Below the pieces are notes generated by a model that ran no database searches, was not told the origin of the DNA, and was given only the letters and a program-made list of their open reading frames with translations. Below are positions 16,882 to 25,136 of a stretch of 64,000 bases of DNA, piece after piece. How positions within the stretch are numbered: the first letter of the stretch is position 1; every line of letters starts with the position of its first letter. Origin of the DNA: Tritonibacter scottomollicae (lineage in GTDB: Bacteria > Pseudomonadota > Alphaproteobacteria > Rhodobacterales > Rhodobacteraceae); NCBI RefSeq assembly GCF_003003215.1, contig NZ_PVUF01000016.1, positions 1 through 64,000 on the forward strand, given 5' to 3'. A program made the position numbers and the translations under genes.

Positions 16882-18627
16882 TTATGCGCCGTCGCCATCG
16901 TCGCCGATGTAGCTGGAGCTGAAGCCCCCGCCGACCACGGTCATGTCAACGGTGTTGCCAAGAACGTTGGCCCCCATCACGATGCTCTGGTTGAACGCCG
17001 TGGTGTCGATCTGCGACGCCGCCGAAGCGAAGGATTCGCCGGTCACGAAGCCGTCGTCACCATTGTTCGACCCCCACATTCCGGCATCGCCACCAGCACC
17101 ACCGGCACCGGTTGTGGCGTTGCCGCCATTGCCGCCGACACCGCCGCCAGCCTGGACGCCACCGACAACCGCCTGGCCACCGAAGCCATCACCGCTGTCG
17201 CCGCCCCAGGCATGACCGCCGTAGCCGTCACCGCCGTCACCGGCACCGGCAAGGTTCATACCGCCATTGCCCTGAGCGTTGCTCATCGCAGCAGCCCATG
17301 CACCAGCGTCACCGCCGTCACCACCGTTGGCGTTGCCGCCCGCACCGTTGCCCGCACCACTACCGGCTGCAGAGGCAAGCGATCCGGCGTCGCCACCGTT
17401 GCCGCTTTGACCGGATCCGGAACCAAGACCGGCGCCAGTTGCGTCTGCGTCGGAATCTCCGGTGTTGCCACCGTCAGCTCCGGCCAGACCAAGGCCAAGC
17501 AGACCCAGACCAGCACCGACTGCGCCGGCATCCCCAGCGTCGCTGCTGTCCGCGCCGGCCCCTGCGGCACCGGTTCCGACACCGATCCCACCGGCATCCC
17601 CAGTGTTGCCGCCATCCGCATTGGACCCGGCACCGCCAAGACCAACGCCCAGACCCGCACCGATCGAGGACGCATCACCGCCATCGTCGCTGGTGGCATC
17701 TGAATCAGATCCAGCACCACCAATTCCGACACCGAGGCCGATGGCCGCTGCGCTACCGCCAGCTGCACCGGTGCCGCCCTGGGCTGCACCGTTTCCAGCC
17801 GCTCCGCTGGCGCCACCGGTTGCACCGGCTGCACCGCCGATACCGAGGCCGCCAAGCGCGCCAGCACCGTTCGCGTTTGCATGACCACCACCGGATCCGC
17901 CTGCCGCGCCGGCATCAATGCCGTCATCGGATGTGGCGGAGCCACCACTGGACGTGTTGGTCTGAGTCATGGTGCCGCTGTTGGACACATTGCTCAGGGC
18001 ATCGTTGTCCTGAAGGTTGTTGGACTGCGCATTGATCGTTCCGGCATCATTGCCGGCACCGTTCAGGGCGTCGTTCAACATATTGTCCAGGTCGAGGTCA
18101 TTGCCGGGATTATAGTCGATGTTGCCCTGCGCCATGATGAAGTCACCGGCGTTGGAATGATCGAGATCGATATCGGCAAAGTCATCATCTGTCGGCTCAT
18201 AGCCACCCAGATCGACATCAACATCCACATCAACGGTTGTGTCGGTGGTGTTGGTGTTGCTGTTGTAGTTGCCATTGGCGTTCAGGTTGCCATTGGCGTT
18301 GGCATTGGCGTTGGCATTCCCATTGGAGTTCCCGTTATGGTTGCCATTGGCGTTGCCGTTGGCATTCCCATTGGAGTTCCCGTTGGCATTTCCATTGCCG
18401 TTCAAATTGCCGTTGCCATTGCCATTCATGTTGCCATTCCAGCTTTCACTGGCCTGGTATTGGCCTTGACCTTGGTCTTGATCCTGATCGGAGTGTTGGC
18501 CCTGGGCTTGCAGTTGTGCCTGAAGCTCAGCTTGCAGCTGACCTTGGCCCTGACCTTGATCCTGGTCCTGCTCCTGATCCTGAGAGTCGCCCCAGTTGCC
18601 GAAAAGGAATGGTGTTTTATTTGACAT
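16882..18627 (-). CDS. Gln/Asn/Gly-rich low-complexity protein, probable secreted matrix or fibre protein
   Basis: 581 residues from the ATG at 18627, which has a GGAGA ribosome-binding site and is preferred over the upstream start at 18648. Blocks in order: MSNKTPFLFGNW head; Asp-Gln/Gly-Gln dipeptides (about 15-60); Gly-Asn/Ala-Asn dipeptides (about 62-125); VDVDVDVDL; an acidic Asn/Asp segment (to ~240); a Gly/Ala-rich region with recurring GLGVGxGGAGxxxD and GGNTGDAGG motifs (to ~540); and a conserved-looking tail with NQSIVMGANVLGNTVDMTVV. There is no signal peptide and no Cys. Isolated GGAGSD matches exist but no tandem RTX nonapeptides. Composition recalls fibroin or amyloid proteins. 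It heads the exporter operon, so export by that system is inferred. Confidence 0.78.
   Translation of the reverse strand: MSNKTPFLFGNWGDSQDQEQDQDQGQGQGQLQAELQAQLQAQGQHSDQDQDQGQGQYQASESWNGNMNGNGNGNLNGNGNANGNSNGNANGNANGNHNGNSNGNANANANANGNLNANGNYNSNTNTTDTTVDVDVDVDLGGYEPTDDDFADIDLDHSNAGDFIMAQGNIDYNPGNDLDLDNMLNDALNGAGNDAGTINAQSNNLQDNDALSNVSNSGTMTQTNTSSGGSATSDDGIDAGAAGGSGGGHANANGAGALGGLGIGGAAGATGGASGAAGNGAAQGGTGAAGGSAAAIGLGVGIGGAGSDSDATSDDGGDASSIGAGLGVGLGGAGSNADGGNTGDAGGIGVGTGAAGAGADSSDAGDAGAVGAGLGLLGLGLAGADGGNTGDSDADATGAGLGSGSGQSGNGGDAGSLASAAGSGAGNGAGGNANGGDGGDAGAWAAAMSNAQGNGGMNLAGAGDGGDGYGGHAWGGDSGDGFGGQAVVGGVQAGGGVGGNGGNATTGAGGAGGDAGMWGSNNGDDGFVTGESFASAASQIDTTAFNQSIVMGANVLGNTVDMTVVGGGFSSSYIGDDGDGA
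18283..18440. repeat. Internal hexamer/27-bp repeats coding for the Gly-Asn/Ala-Asn block
   Basis: Within the low-complexity gene the DNA itself is repetitive: GCCATT/GGCGTT-type hexamers run through this stretch, and a 27-bp unit is exactly duplicated at 18310-18336 and 18358-18384 (48-bp offset). Such repeats can slip or recombine and change protein length. Confidence 0.8.
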
Positions 18628-18940
18628 TGTATTTCTCCGGTAAAGCATTCCCCGGATCGCCGCTCATTTCAAAAGCGATCATCAGGGTGTGCGATTGGTG
18701 AGTTGTCATGAAGATGCGGTGCCGCAGGTGAACGAGATGTTCTTCCGCTGGTCCGCGATTGATGTGCTGAAGTGTATTTGGCCCCCCTTTCTTGCTATAT
18801 GATTTTTCAAAAGCGATGACTTTGAACTGAAAGGGCAGAGGTAATCACGCCGCTATTTTCAGTTTGGTCTCAGCGTGAGGTAAAGATCACGCAGGTCCCA
18901 GGACGAGACAGACCGAGCATTGCGAAAACGCAGCCGTAAA

Positions 18941-18965
18941 ACTACCCATCCATAGGGGTTAGTTT
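18941..18965. promoter_or_regulatory. Imperfect inverted repeat next to the CtrA-type box
   Basis: AACTACCC (18941-18948) and GGGGTTAGTT (18956-18965) form a dyad around a short spacer. A related half, TAACCCTAT, occurs at 21101-21109 upstream of the polysaccharide operon. It could be the operator of the nearby LuxR-type regulator; this is a guess from position. Confidence 0.3.
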
Positions 18966-18978
18966 TTGAAGTGGAGTG

Positions 18979-18993
18979 TTAACCTTTTGTTAA
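18979..18993. promoter_or_regulatory. CtrA-type binding box, TTAA-N7-TTAA
   Basis: The sequence TTAACCTTTTGTTAA matches the alphaproteobacterial CtrA full-site consensus (TTAA, 7-bp spacer, TTAA, with the preferred CC after the first half). It lies about 350 bp upstream of the low-complexity protein start and about 815 bp upstream of the LuxR-type gene. Function is inferred from the motif only. Confidence 0.5.
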
Positions 18994-19807
18994 TTATTGG
19001 TATTTTGCCATGGGGTGGGTAATTTAAGTGCGCTGAAACATCGCTGCGCAGCTTTAATGTAGATAATTAGGTTAGGGTGTCCGGAAAAAGGTGTATACGC
19101 CCTGATCGGAAGTTATCATCCTAGAGGCTGTATTTCATAATACGACTCTATGAGCTTGCGGTCGGATCAGGCGCCAGTGTCAGGCCGATGGTTTTCGGAA
19201 AATGATAGGTGTGTATCAATCTGTCTGATCTTGATCGTCAGGCGCGGCACAACTTTAATGCGATTGCAAGGTTTGATTAAGGCACATGCTGGTTGTGGGG
19301 ACAGGGAGGTGCGTAGTTAGCAGAACCCTTTGAGTGATTCTCTGTTCGGTTGATATCTTCATAAAGTCTGTAATATGGTATTAAAAACAAAGTGTTGTGG
19401 TGATTTTTTGAACTTATGAGTGCGCGCGACTTCACAGAGTTCGGGAAGGTCTCGGCGCCTGAAGCACTCAAGTGGATCGACTTTGGCGATGATGTTCTAT
19501 TTCAGAATTTTAAACCTGAATTCAGGCAATTACCCTGGCGTGAGGTGGGTATGAAAGACGCCATGAGCGGATCTTTACCGAAAAATACAGACAGTAGATT
19601 TAAATTGTGATAATTTTGCTAGGCCATACGTATTTCGGGGGTTTGGGCGCGATTCTTAGATGTTGCGATCAGGGAGATTGTTTCCCTGTTTAATGCGCAT
19701 GAAACCATCCCGAGCGCTGCTGAGAGATTAAAGAGAGGTGTGGTGGCTCTTGTCTATATGACAGTCTTTGAGTGGTTGCAGTGCGCTACATCCAGGTGGA
19801 ATGCGAC

Positions 19808-20575
19808 ATGACGAGTAAAGAATGTGTACATGAGTTTAGTGGGATCGCATGCTATTTTGTGGGGAATTCGCATGATTTTTCCTCTTCTGCTATTGATCTT
19901 GCTACTATTAGTTTCAGCTCAGTTAAGTTCGAACGGCTTGAAACGATAGACGAATTGATCGCCCTGAATTTGGAGAGACCTGACCGGGTGCGGTCGGTTA
20001 TTCTAAACCAATCCATGGGCAAAACGCTGGTTGATCAGATGGAGCGCATACAAGAAGCGTTTCCAAGTGCGACAATTGCATTTGCATATCGGCAAGCTGA
20101 GTTGGCGAAATCGTTCCTGTGCAAGATGCGCGAATTGCATCCGCGCCGACGGGTTGCATTTCTTCCCATGAACCGTGATCTGGACCGTTGGCTTACATTG
20201 CTGCGGTTATTGGTTTGCGGAGAAAATTTCGTGCCGGATGAATTGCACGATATTTTTTTTCAAGGCAATGACACGGCGTCAACATCTGAAAAAACAGACC
20301 ACGCCTGCGAGGCGGCGCGTGTCGCTCAAAAAGAAGCACTTGAAGCGCGGACGGCCAAGGCCGTTGGCATCCGATTGACCACCCGGGAGGCTCAGGTGCT
20401 GTCCTGTGTCGCGGAGGGGAAGCAGAACAAGCTTATCGCCAATCGGCTCGGCCTGTCCGAACATACGGTCAAGCTGCATATCCATCACGTGATTGCCAAA
20501 CTTGGGGTAAACAACCGGACAGAGGCTGCGGTCTGGTTCCTCGAAAATCACGGTTCAGACCATCTGGTTCAATGA
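19808..20575 (+). CDS. LuxR-type transcriptional regulator with degenerate receiver-like N-terminus (CsgD/VpsT-like)
   Basis: 255 residues from the ATG at 19808, preceded by CAGGTGGA; an upstream GTG at 19772 is in frame and cannot be excluded. The C-terminus is a clear LuxR HTH: LTTREAQVLSCVAEGKQNK followed by IANRLGLSEHTVKLHIHHV. The N-terminal ~150 residues look like a pseudo-receiver, without an obvious phosphoacceptor Asp followed by the usual Thr and Lys. This is the build of biofilm regulators such as CsgD and VpsT. It lies between the secretion operon and the polysaccharide operon and overlaps the next gene by 4 bases. Control of one or both operons is inference. Confidence 0.85.
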   Translation: MTSKECVHEFSGIACYFVGNSHDFSSSAIDLATISFSSVKFERLETIDELIALNLERPDRVRSVILNQSMGKTLVDQMERIQEAFPSATIAFAYRQAELAKSFLCKMRELHPRRRVAFLPMNRDLDRWLTLLRLLVCGENFVPDELHDIFFQGNDTASTSEKTDHACEAARVAQKEALEARTAKAVGIRLTTREAQVLSCVAEGKQNKLIANRLGLSEHTVKLHIHHVIAKLGVNNRTEAAVWFLENHGSDHLVQ

Positions 20576-21072
20576 CCGATACCGAGAAGCAACTCAACTT
20601 TGACGGGTTCCTGTTGCTTGTCGGCAAGCTGAACTATGCATGGACAAATACCGAAAGCCTGCTCATCCATTTGATCGCCGGACTCGCCGGGGTGGACAAG
20701 GAGATCGCCACGGTGATCTTCCTGACGCTGAATACCACGCGGGCGCGTATCGACCTGGTGGAGCGGCTTACCAAGCTCGATAAGGTATCCGCGACGGAGC
20801 GCGCGCCGATCCTGGCATTGACCGGACGGATCCAGCGACAATCCGCGCTCCGGAACAGGTATAACCACTGCATCTATGCGTTTGATGCCGATGGGGGGAA
20901 CCCGCATACGATCCTGATGCGGATTGCAGATCGCAGGGATACGCTGAAGATTGGTCAGTCCACGCCGCTCAATGATGCGGCGGCTGAGGATATCGAGGCG
21001 GCGATCTCTGAGCTGACTGCCATAAACCTCAATATCTGGAAGGTTATCGCCCAGTTCGACTACCCGAAATAG
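20572..21072 (+). CDS. Uncharacterised protein co-translated with the LuxR-type regulator
   Basis: 166 residues, soluble, mostly helical in appearance, with no signal peptide. Recognisable features are limited: NYAWTNTESLLIHLIAGLAG near the N-terminus and a central RNRYNHCIYAFD segment. The combination of helical repeats with an RN..H motif recalls small proteins of the MAE-28990/HEPN-like type, but I cannot confirm this. The ATG overlaps the regulator's stop (ATGA), so the two are coupled, and it may modulate the regulator or act in the same response. Confidence 0.7.
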   Translation: MTDTEKQLNFDGFLLLVGKLNYAWTNTESLLIHLIAGLAGVDKEIATVIFLTLNTTRARIDLVERLTKLDKVSATERAPILALTGRIQRQSALRNRYNHCIYAFDADGGNPHTILMRIADRRDTLKIGQSTPLNDAAAEDIEAAISELTAINLNIWKVIAQFDYPK

Positions 21073-21281
21073 AGCGCTGCGACAGGCTAACCGTAAGGTG
21101 TAACCCTATTGCTAGCTTCACAGAAAAATGCTCTGATTTTACGCTGATACCCTCGATAAATTTCATTTTAGCAGCTTGAAAGCGGCGAAGAAAAGCAATG
21201 ATAGTCTGCTTTTGTTCCGTTCTAGAGCATCTGCGTAAATCCGCAAATCTGAGCTGCTGATTTCCACCTTGGGGGTGTGCA

Positions 21282-22304
21282 ATGTCAGTATCTTTCTCGC
21301 CGTTCCTGATGCGCAGACGGACAGGTCAGGATCTTCGCCGGATTGTTGTGGCGGGGGGAGCTGGGTTTGTTGGAGGGCATCTGTGCCAGCGCCTCGTTCA
21401 GGATGGCCATGATGTCATCTGTATCGATAATTTCCAGACCGGGCGGACGTGCAACATCGTGCATTTGCAGGATGAACAGAACTTCACCTGTATTTCTCAG
21501 GATATCATCGACCCTTTGCCGGATCTTGGCCCGGTGGATGAGATCTACAATCTGGCCTGCGCGGCGTCGCCGAAAAAGTATCAGGTCGACCCGATCCATA
21601 CCTTCAAGACGAACGTGTTCGGGGCGCTCAATCTTCTGGAGCTGGCCTTGCGCCACGACGCAACGATTTTGCAGTCGTCCACATCCGAAGTGTATGGCGA
21701 CCCCGAAATTTCGCCGCAGGCTGAAGCCTATCGTGGCAACGTAAACACCATGGGGCCGCGCTCCTGCTACGATGAGGGCAAGCGCGCGGTCGAGACGCTG
21801 TTTTACGATTTCCACCACTCACGCGGCGCAAGGACCCGTGTCGCCCGTATTTTCAATACCTATGGGCCGGGTATGTGTCCGGCGGACGGGCGGGTGATTT
21901 CCAACTTTGTGACGCAGGCGCTCTCCGGGACTCCTGTTACCGTTTACGGCGATGGCTCCCAAACGCGGTCGTTCTGTTTCATCAGCGATCTTGTCGATGG
22001 TCTGATGGCGCTCATGGCGGCTGAGGACGAGGAGGTGACCCCCTATAACCTGGGCAATCCCGGCGAGTTCACGATCACCGAAGTGGCGCGGCACATCATT
22101 GCTACGCTGGGGTCCAAATCCGCGATCGAATATCTCGATCTGCCTGTCGATGATCCCAGACAACGCCGTCCGGATATTACAAAGGCAATGGCGGATCTGC
22201 ACTGGGCTCCAAAGGTATCTTTAGCGGAGGGTCTGAAAAAGACAGTGCCGTATTTTGCCGCCCATCTCGGCGGACCGGCCACCAGGCTTCTGGTCGCGGA
22301 ATGA
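21282..22304 (+). CDS. NAD-dependent sugar-nucleotide epimerase/decarboxylase, UDP-glucuronate decarboxylase-like
   Basis: 340 residues of the extended short-chain dehydrogenase family. The NAD loop is VAGGAGFVGGHLCQRL, then ICIDNFQTGR. The NLACAASPKKYQVDPIHT region is characteristic of UDP-glucuronate decarboxylases (UDP-xylose synthases). The catalytic site is STSEVYGDP followed by YDEGKR (Tyr-x-x-x-Lys). The likely reaction is UDP-glucuronate to UDP-xylose in the cytosol, supplying a sugar for the glycan made by the downstream GT2; a 4,6-dehydratase is the main alternative. The start at 21282 has a purine-rich GGGGGTG site. The stop overlaps galE by 4 bases. Confidence 0.87.
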   Translation: MSVSFSPFLMRRRTGQDLRRIVVAGGAGFVGGHLCQRLVQDGHDVICIDNFQTGRTCNIVHLQDEQNFTCISQDIIDPLPDLGPVDEIYNLACAASPKKYQVDPIHTFKTNVFGALNLLELALRHDATILQSSTSEVYGDPEISPQAEAYRGNVNTMGPRSCYDEGKRAVETLFYDFHHSRGARTRVARIFNTYGPGMCPADGRVISNFVTQALSGTPVTVYGDGSQTRSFCFISDLVDGLMALMAAEDEEVTPYNLGNPGEFTITEVARHIIATLGSKSAIEYLDLPVDDPRQRRPDITKAMADLHWAPKVSLAEGLKKTVPYFAAHLGGPATRLLVAE

Positions 22305-23305
22305 CGAGCCTTGGCAACATATGTGTCACCGGTGGCGCCGGGTACATCGGCAGCCACGCGTGTTACGCGCTGGCGCGCGAAGGGCGGGTGCCGCTTGTTG
22401 TCGACAACCTTTCGACGGGAAACCGCTCTGCGATCCGCTGGGGACCGCTTGCCGAACTCGACTTGCGCGACACCGCGCAGCTGACCGACGCGCTGGTTGC
22501 GCATGAGATTTCGACCGTCATGCATTTTGCCGCATCTGCCTATGTCGGAGAGTCGGTGTCCGACCCGATGAAGTACTACGACAACAATGTCGGCGGGATG
22601 CTGTCCCTGCTGCGGGCCTGCGAGGGCGCGGGGGTGCAGCGCTTTGTATTGTCCAGCAGTTGCGCCACTTATGGCATACCCGATGCAATTCCAGTGAGGG
22701 AGTCCGCGGCGCAACGGCCGATCAACCCCTATGGCGAAAGCAAGCTGATCTGTGAGCGGATGCTGCGCGATGTCGCGCAGCAGGCCGGGATGTCATTCGC
22801 CATACTGCGGTATTTCAATGTGGCGGGGGCCGATGCAAGTGGGGCTCTTGCCGAAGACCATGATCCCGAGACACATCTGGTGCCGCTGACGCTGTTCACG
22901 GCTGCGGGCCGGCGGGATCTGCTCACTCTGTTCGGGGCAGATTATGACACGCCTGATGGCACCTGCATCCGGGATTACATCCACGTCAGCGACCTGGTGC
23001 AGGGGCATCTTCAGGCCCTTGGCTATCTGGAGGCGCGCAAGGGCAACCTGACCGTGAACCTTGGAAGCGGAAGGGGCGTGTCAAACCTTGAAATCGTGCA
23101 GACCGTTGAGCGGATTACCCAATGCCATGTCAGAACCCGAATGGCGGAGCGTCGCGCAGGGGACCCGCCGGTTTTGGTCGCAGACACGAGCTTTGCCCGG
23201 CAGACCCTCGGGTTTGATCCGCAACGGTCTGACATCGATATGATCGTGACAGATGCTGCCCGAAGCTTTGGGATGTTGGAGGTGAAAGATGCGGAATCTG
23301 CATGA
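22301..23305 (+). CDS. galE: UDP-glucose 4-epimerase
   Basis: 334 residues. The Rossmann signature VTGGAGYIGSHACYAL and VVDNLSTGN, the catalytic SSSCATYG with downstream NPYGESKL (Tyr-x-x-x-Lys), and the RYFNVAGAD and DGTCIRDYIHVSDL segments are those of GalE. It interconverts UDP-glucose and UDP-galactose in the cytosol. It starts inside the end of the preceding gene (ATGA overlap) and its last 17 bases overlap the GT2 gene, so this is a tightly coupled polysaccharide operon. A housekeeping galE elsewhere in the genome is likely; this copy probably serves the locus. Confidence 0.93.
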   Translation: MTSLGNICVTGGAGYIGSHACYALAREGRVPLVVDNLSTGNRSAIRWGPLAELDLRDTAQLTDALVAHEISTVMHFAASAYVGESVSDPMKYYDNNVGGMLSLLRACEGAGVQRFVLSSSCATYGIPDAIPVRESAAQRPINPYGESKLICERMLRDVAQQAGMSFAILRYFNVAGADASGALAEDHDPETHLVPLTLFTAAGRRDLLTLFGADYDTPDGTCIRDYIHVSDLVQGHLQALGYLEARKGNLTVNLGSGRGVSNLEIVQTVERITQCHVRTRMAERRAGDPPVLVADTSFARQTLGFDPQRSDIDMIVTDAARSFGMLEVKDAESA

Positions 23306-25136
23306 CCTCTCGCACCAGATCTACCGGGCCCCTGTCCTCAAGGGCGCGCTTCGGGTCAAATATCTGATCCTGTCGCTGCTGTGGCTGTCTGCCGCGGTCT
23401 TCTTCTGGCAATGGTGGCTTCAGCCGGTCCATTACACGCAGTGGTTCCTCTACTGGCCTGTGACACTCTGTGTCTTCTGGGTATTCTTTGTGCAGGCCTA
23501 TCTGCTGTTCTTCTTTATGCGGGCGCATCACGCCACTGGGCGCGTCGGTGACCTTGGGCCGCACCGCGTTGCCATGGTGGTGACCAAGGCACCGTCGGAA
23601 CCGTTTGAAATTGTCCGAACCACGCTGATCGCAATGCTGGCACAGGACGTCCCACATGACACCTGGCTTGCGGATGAGGATCCGGATCAGATGACCCGTG
23701 ACTGGTGCGCAGAAAACGGGGTCCAGATTTCAACCCGCAAGGGGGTAGAGGCCTATCACCGCAAGACCTGGCCACGGCGCACCCGCTGCAAGGAAGGCAA
23801 TCTGGCGTATTTCTACGATCGTTACGGATATGACCGCTATGATTTTGTCTCGCAGCTGGATGCGGATCACGTACCGCAACCCAACTACCTGCGCGAAATC
23901 CTGAGGGCCTTTACTGACCCGCAGGTGGGGTATGTGAGCGCGCCGAGCATCTGTTCGCAGAATTCCGGCACAAGCTGGGCGGCGCGCAGTCGTCTGCACA
24001 GCGAGGCTGTTTTCCATGGTGTGGTGCAGGCTGGCTATGCAAATGGTCTGGCTCCGATGTGCATTGGGTCGCACTACGCTGTGCGTACGAAAGCGCTGCG
24101 TGAGGTTGGTGGATTGGGCCCGGAGCTGGCAGAGGACCATTCAACCTCAATGCTGATGAATGCCGGTGGCTGGAAGGGGATGCACGCGATGGATGCGATC
24201 GCCCTTGGCGACGGTCCCGCAACCTTTCTCGATCTGATTGTTCAGGAGTTTCAGTGGTCACGCAGCCTGATGACCATCTTTCTGCAATACACGCCGTCCT
24301 ATTTCATGCGCCTGTCTGTGCGGCATCGAATTCAGTTCGTGTTCTGTCAGCTCTGCTATCCACTTCTTGCCGGGTTCATGGCGTTGATGTTCGTCTTTCC
24401 CATTCTCGCGCTGCTGTTTGACGTGCGCTATGTCGATGTCACCTTTCCCGCCTTTGTCGGCCATGTCTGGCCCTCGACGATCGCGCTGCTGACGTTGGTG
24501 TGGTGCTTACGGTCGGATGGGTTCTTCAGGCCGTATGACGCCAAGGTTCTGGGCTGGGAGAAGCTGGCTTTTGCCTTTGCGCAATGGCCTTGGGTCTTGC
24601 TGGGCATTGCGATGGCCGTGCGCGACCGTTTGTTTGGTGGCTTTGTCGACTTTCGGGTCACGCCAAAGGGCAGCGGTGCGGTGTCCGTGCTCCCATGGGC
24701 GGTTTTGGTGCCTTATGTGGCGCTGGCCCTGATGTCGCTGCTGCCCGTCCTGTTGATCGAGGAGATCTCACAGGCGGCCGGATTTTACATTTTCGCGCTG
24801 ATCAATGCGCTGATCTATACCGTTCTGTTTCTGGTGATCGTGCTCAAACATCTCAGCGAAAACGGGATCAGGTTCTTTTCCTGGCCGCTGCGCACCGCGA
24901 TCCAGTTCGGCTGCGTGCTGCTGCTGTCGGGGTCCATCGTTCTCGGCTTTGGCGAGCGCAGCAATGCGGCGCTGATTGCGCTTACGGACACAGGGGGCGG
25001 GATCAAGATTTTCAGGCCGCATTTTCCGGTCTCTGGGGCAGGGCGGAGCACCGCCAACGCTCCAATCATGACCTACGACTCGGACTGGTACATTCAGCTG
25101 CTTAACTCTTTTACTTCGCAAAGGACGGGAAAATGA
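23289..25136 (+). CDS. Membrane-bound family 2 glycosyltransferase (cellulose-synthase-like polysaccharide synthase)
   Basis: 615 residues. Two N-terminal membrane segments (about 25-45 and 52-77), a cytosolic GT-A domain and about five C-terminal membrane segments (from ~335). Catalytic motifs are present: DADH at 191-194, the acceptor-base region AEDHST at 281-286, and QEFQW at 319-323 in the place of QxxRW. The Arg-to-Gln replacement in that motif is notable. Processive enzymes of this build make a beta-linked polysaccharide while moving it across the inner membrane. There is no PilZ domain. With two nucleotide-sugar genes before it and a GH26-like gene after it, this is the core of a synthase-dependent exopolysaccharide operon. 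The product sugar cannot be read from the sequence. Confidence 0.88.
   Translation: MRNLHDLSHQIYRAPVLKGALRVKYLILSLLWLSAAVFFWQWWLQPVHYTQWFLYWPVTLCVFWVFFVQAYLLFFFMRAHHATGRVGDLGPHRVAMVVTKAPSEPFEIVRTTLIAMLAQDVPHDTWLADEDPDQMTRDWCAENGVQISTRKGVEAYHRKTWPRRTRCKEGNLAYFYDRYGYDRYDFVSQLDADHVPQPNYLREILRAFTDPQVGYVSAPSICSQNSGTSWAARSRLHSEAVFHGVVQAGYANGLAPMCIGSHYAVRTKALREVGGLGPELAEDHSTSMLMNAGGWKGMHAMDAIALGDGPATFLDLIVQEFQWSRSLMTIFLQYTPSYFMRLSVRHRIQFVFCQLCYPLLAGFMALMFVFPILALLFDVRYVDVTFPAFVGHVWPSTIALLTLVWCLRSDGFFRPYDAKVLGWEKLAFAFAQWPWVLLGIAMAVRDRLFGGFVDFRVTPKGSGAVSVLPWAVLVPYVALALMSLLPVLLIEEISQAAGFYIFALINALIYTVLFLVIVLKHLSENGIRFFSWPLRTAIQFGCVLLLSGSIVLGFGERSNAALIALTDTGGGIKIFRPHFPVSGAGRSTANAPIMTYDSDWYIQLLNSFTSQRTGK

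Larger units (their letters stand above)
18628..19807. promoter_or_regulatory. 1.2-kb AT-rich regulatory spacer between the secretion operon and the LuxR-type gene
   Basis: This long non-coding region is visibly richer in A+T than its neighbours and sits between divergent transcription units. It carries an imperfect inverted repeat at 18941-18965 (AACTACCC ... GGGGTTAGTT), a perfect CtrA-type box at 18979-18993 and several TTAA/TAAT stretches. A 64-codon frame at 19416-19610 lacks a ribosome-binding site and any family match, so I do not call it a gene. Long spacers with many binding motifs are typical of biofilm-matrix control regions. Confidence 0.6.

Noticed and set aside
17340-17720. RTX calcium-binding repeats in the low-complexity protein
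   Set aside because: Only isolated GGxGxD matches occur, as expected by chance in a Gly/Asp-rich chain. There is no tandem nine-residue periodicity.
18237-18440. A CRISPR-like repeat array
   Set aside because: The repeats are short hexamers inside a coding frame, without regular spacer-repeat structure or cas genes.
16768-18701. Several plus-strand frames rich in Arg/His, Pro/Ala or Cys/Trp opposite the low-complexity gene
   Set aside because: They are translations of the complementary strand of simple repeats. The minus-strand frame has a ribosome-binding site, a start and operon context.
19416-19610. A 64-codon plus-strand frame in the matrix control region
   Set aside because: No ribosome-binding site, no family resemblance, and it lies in a region better explained as regulatory.
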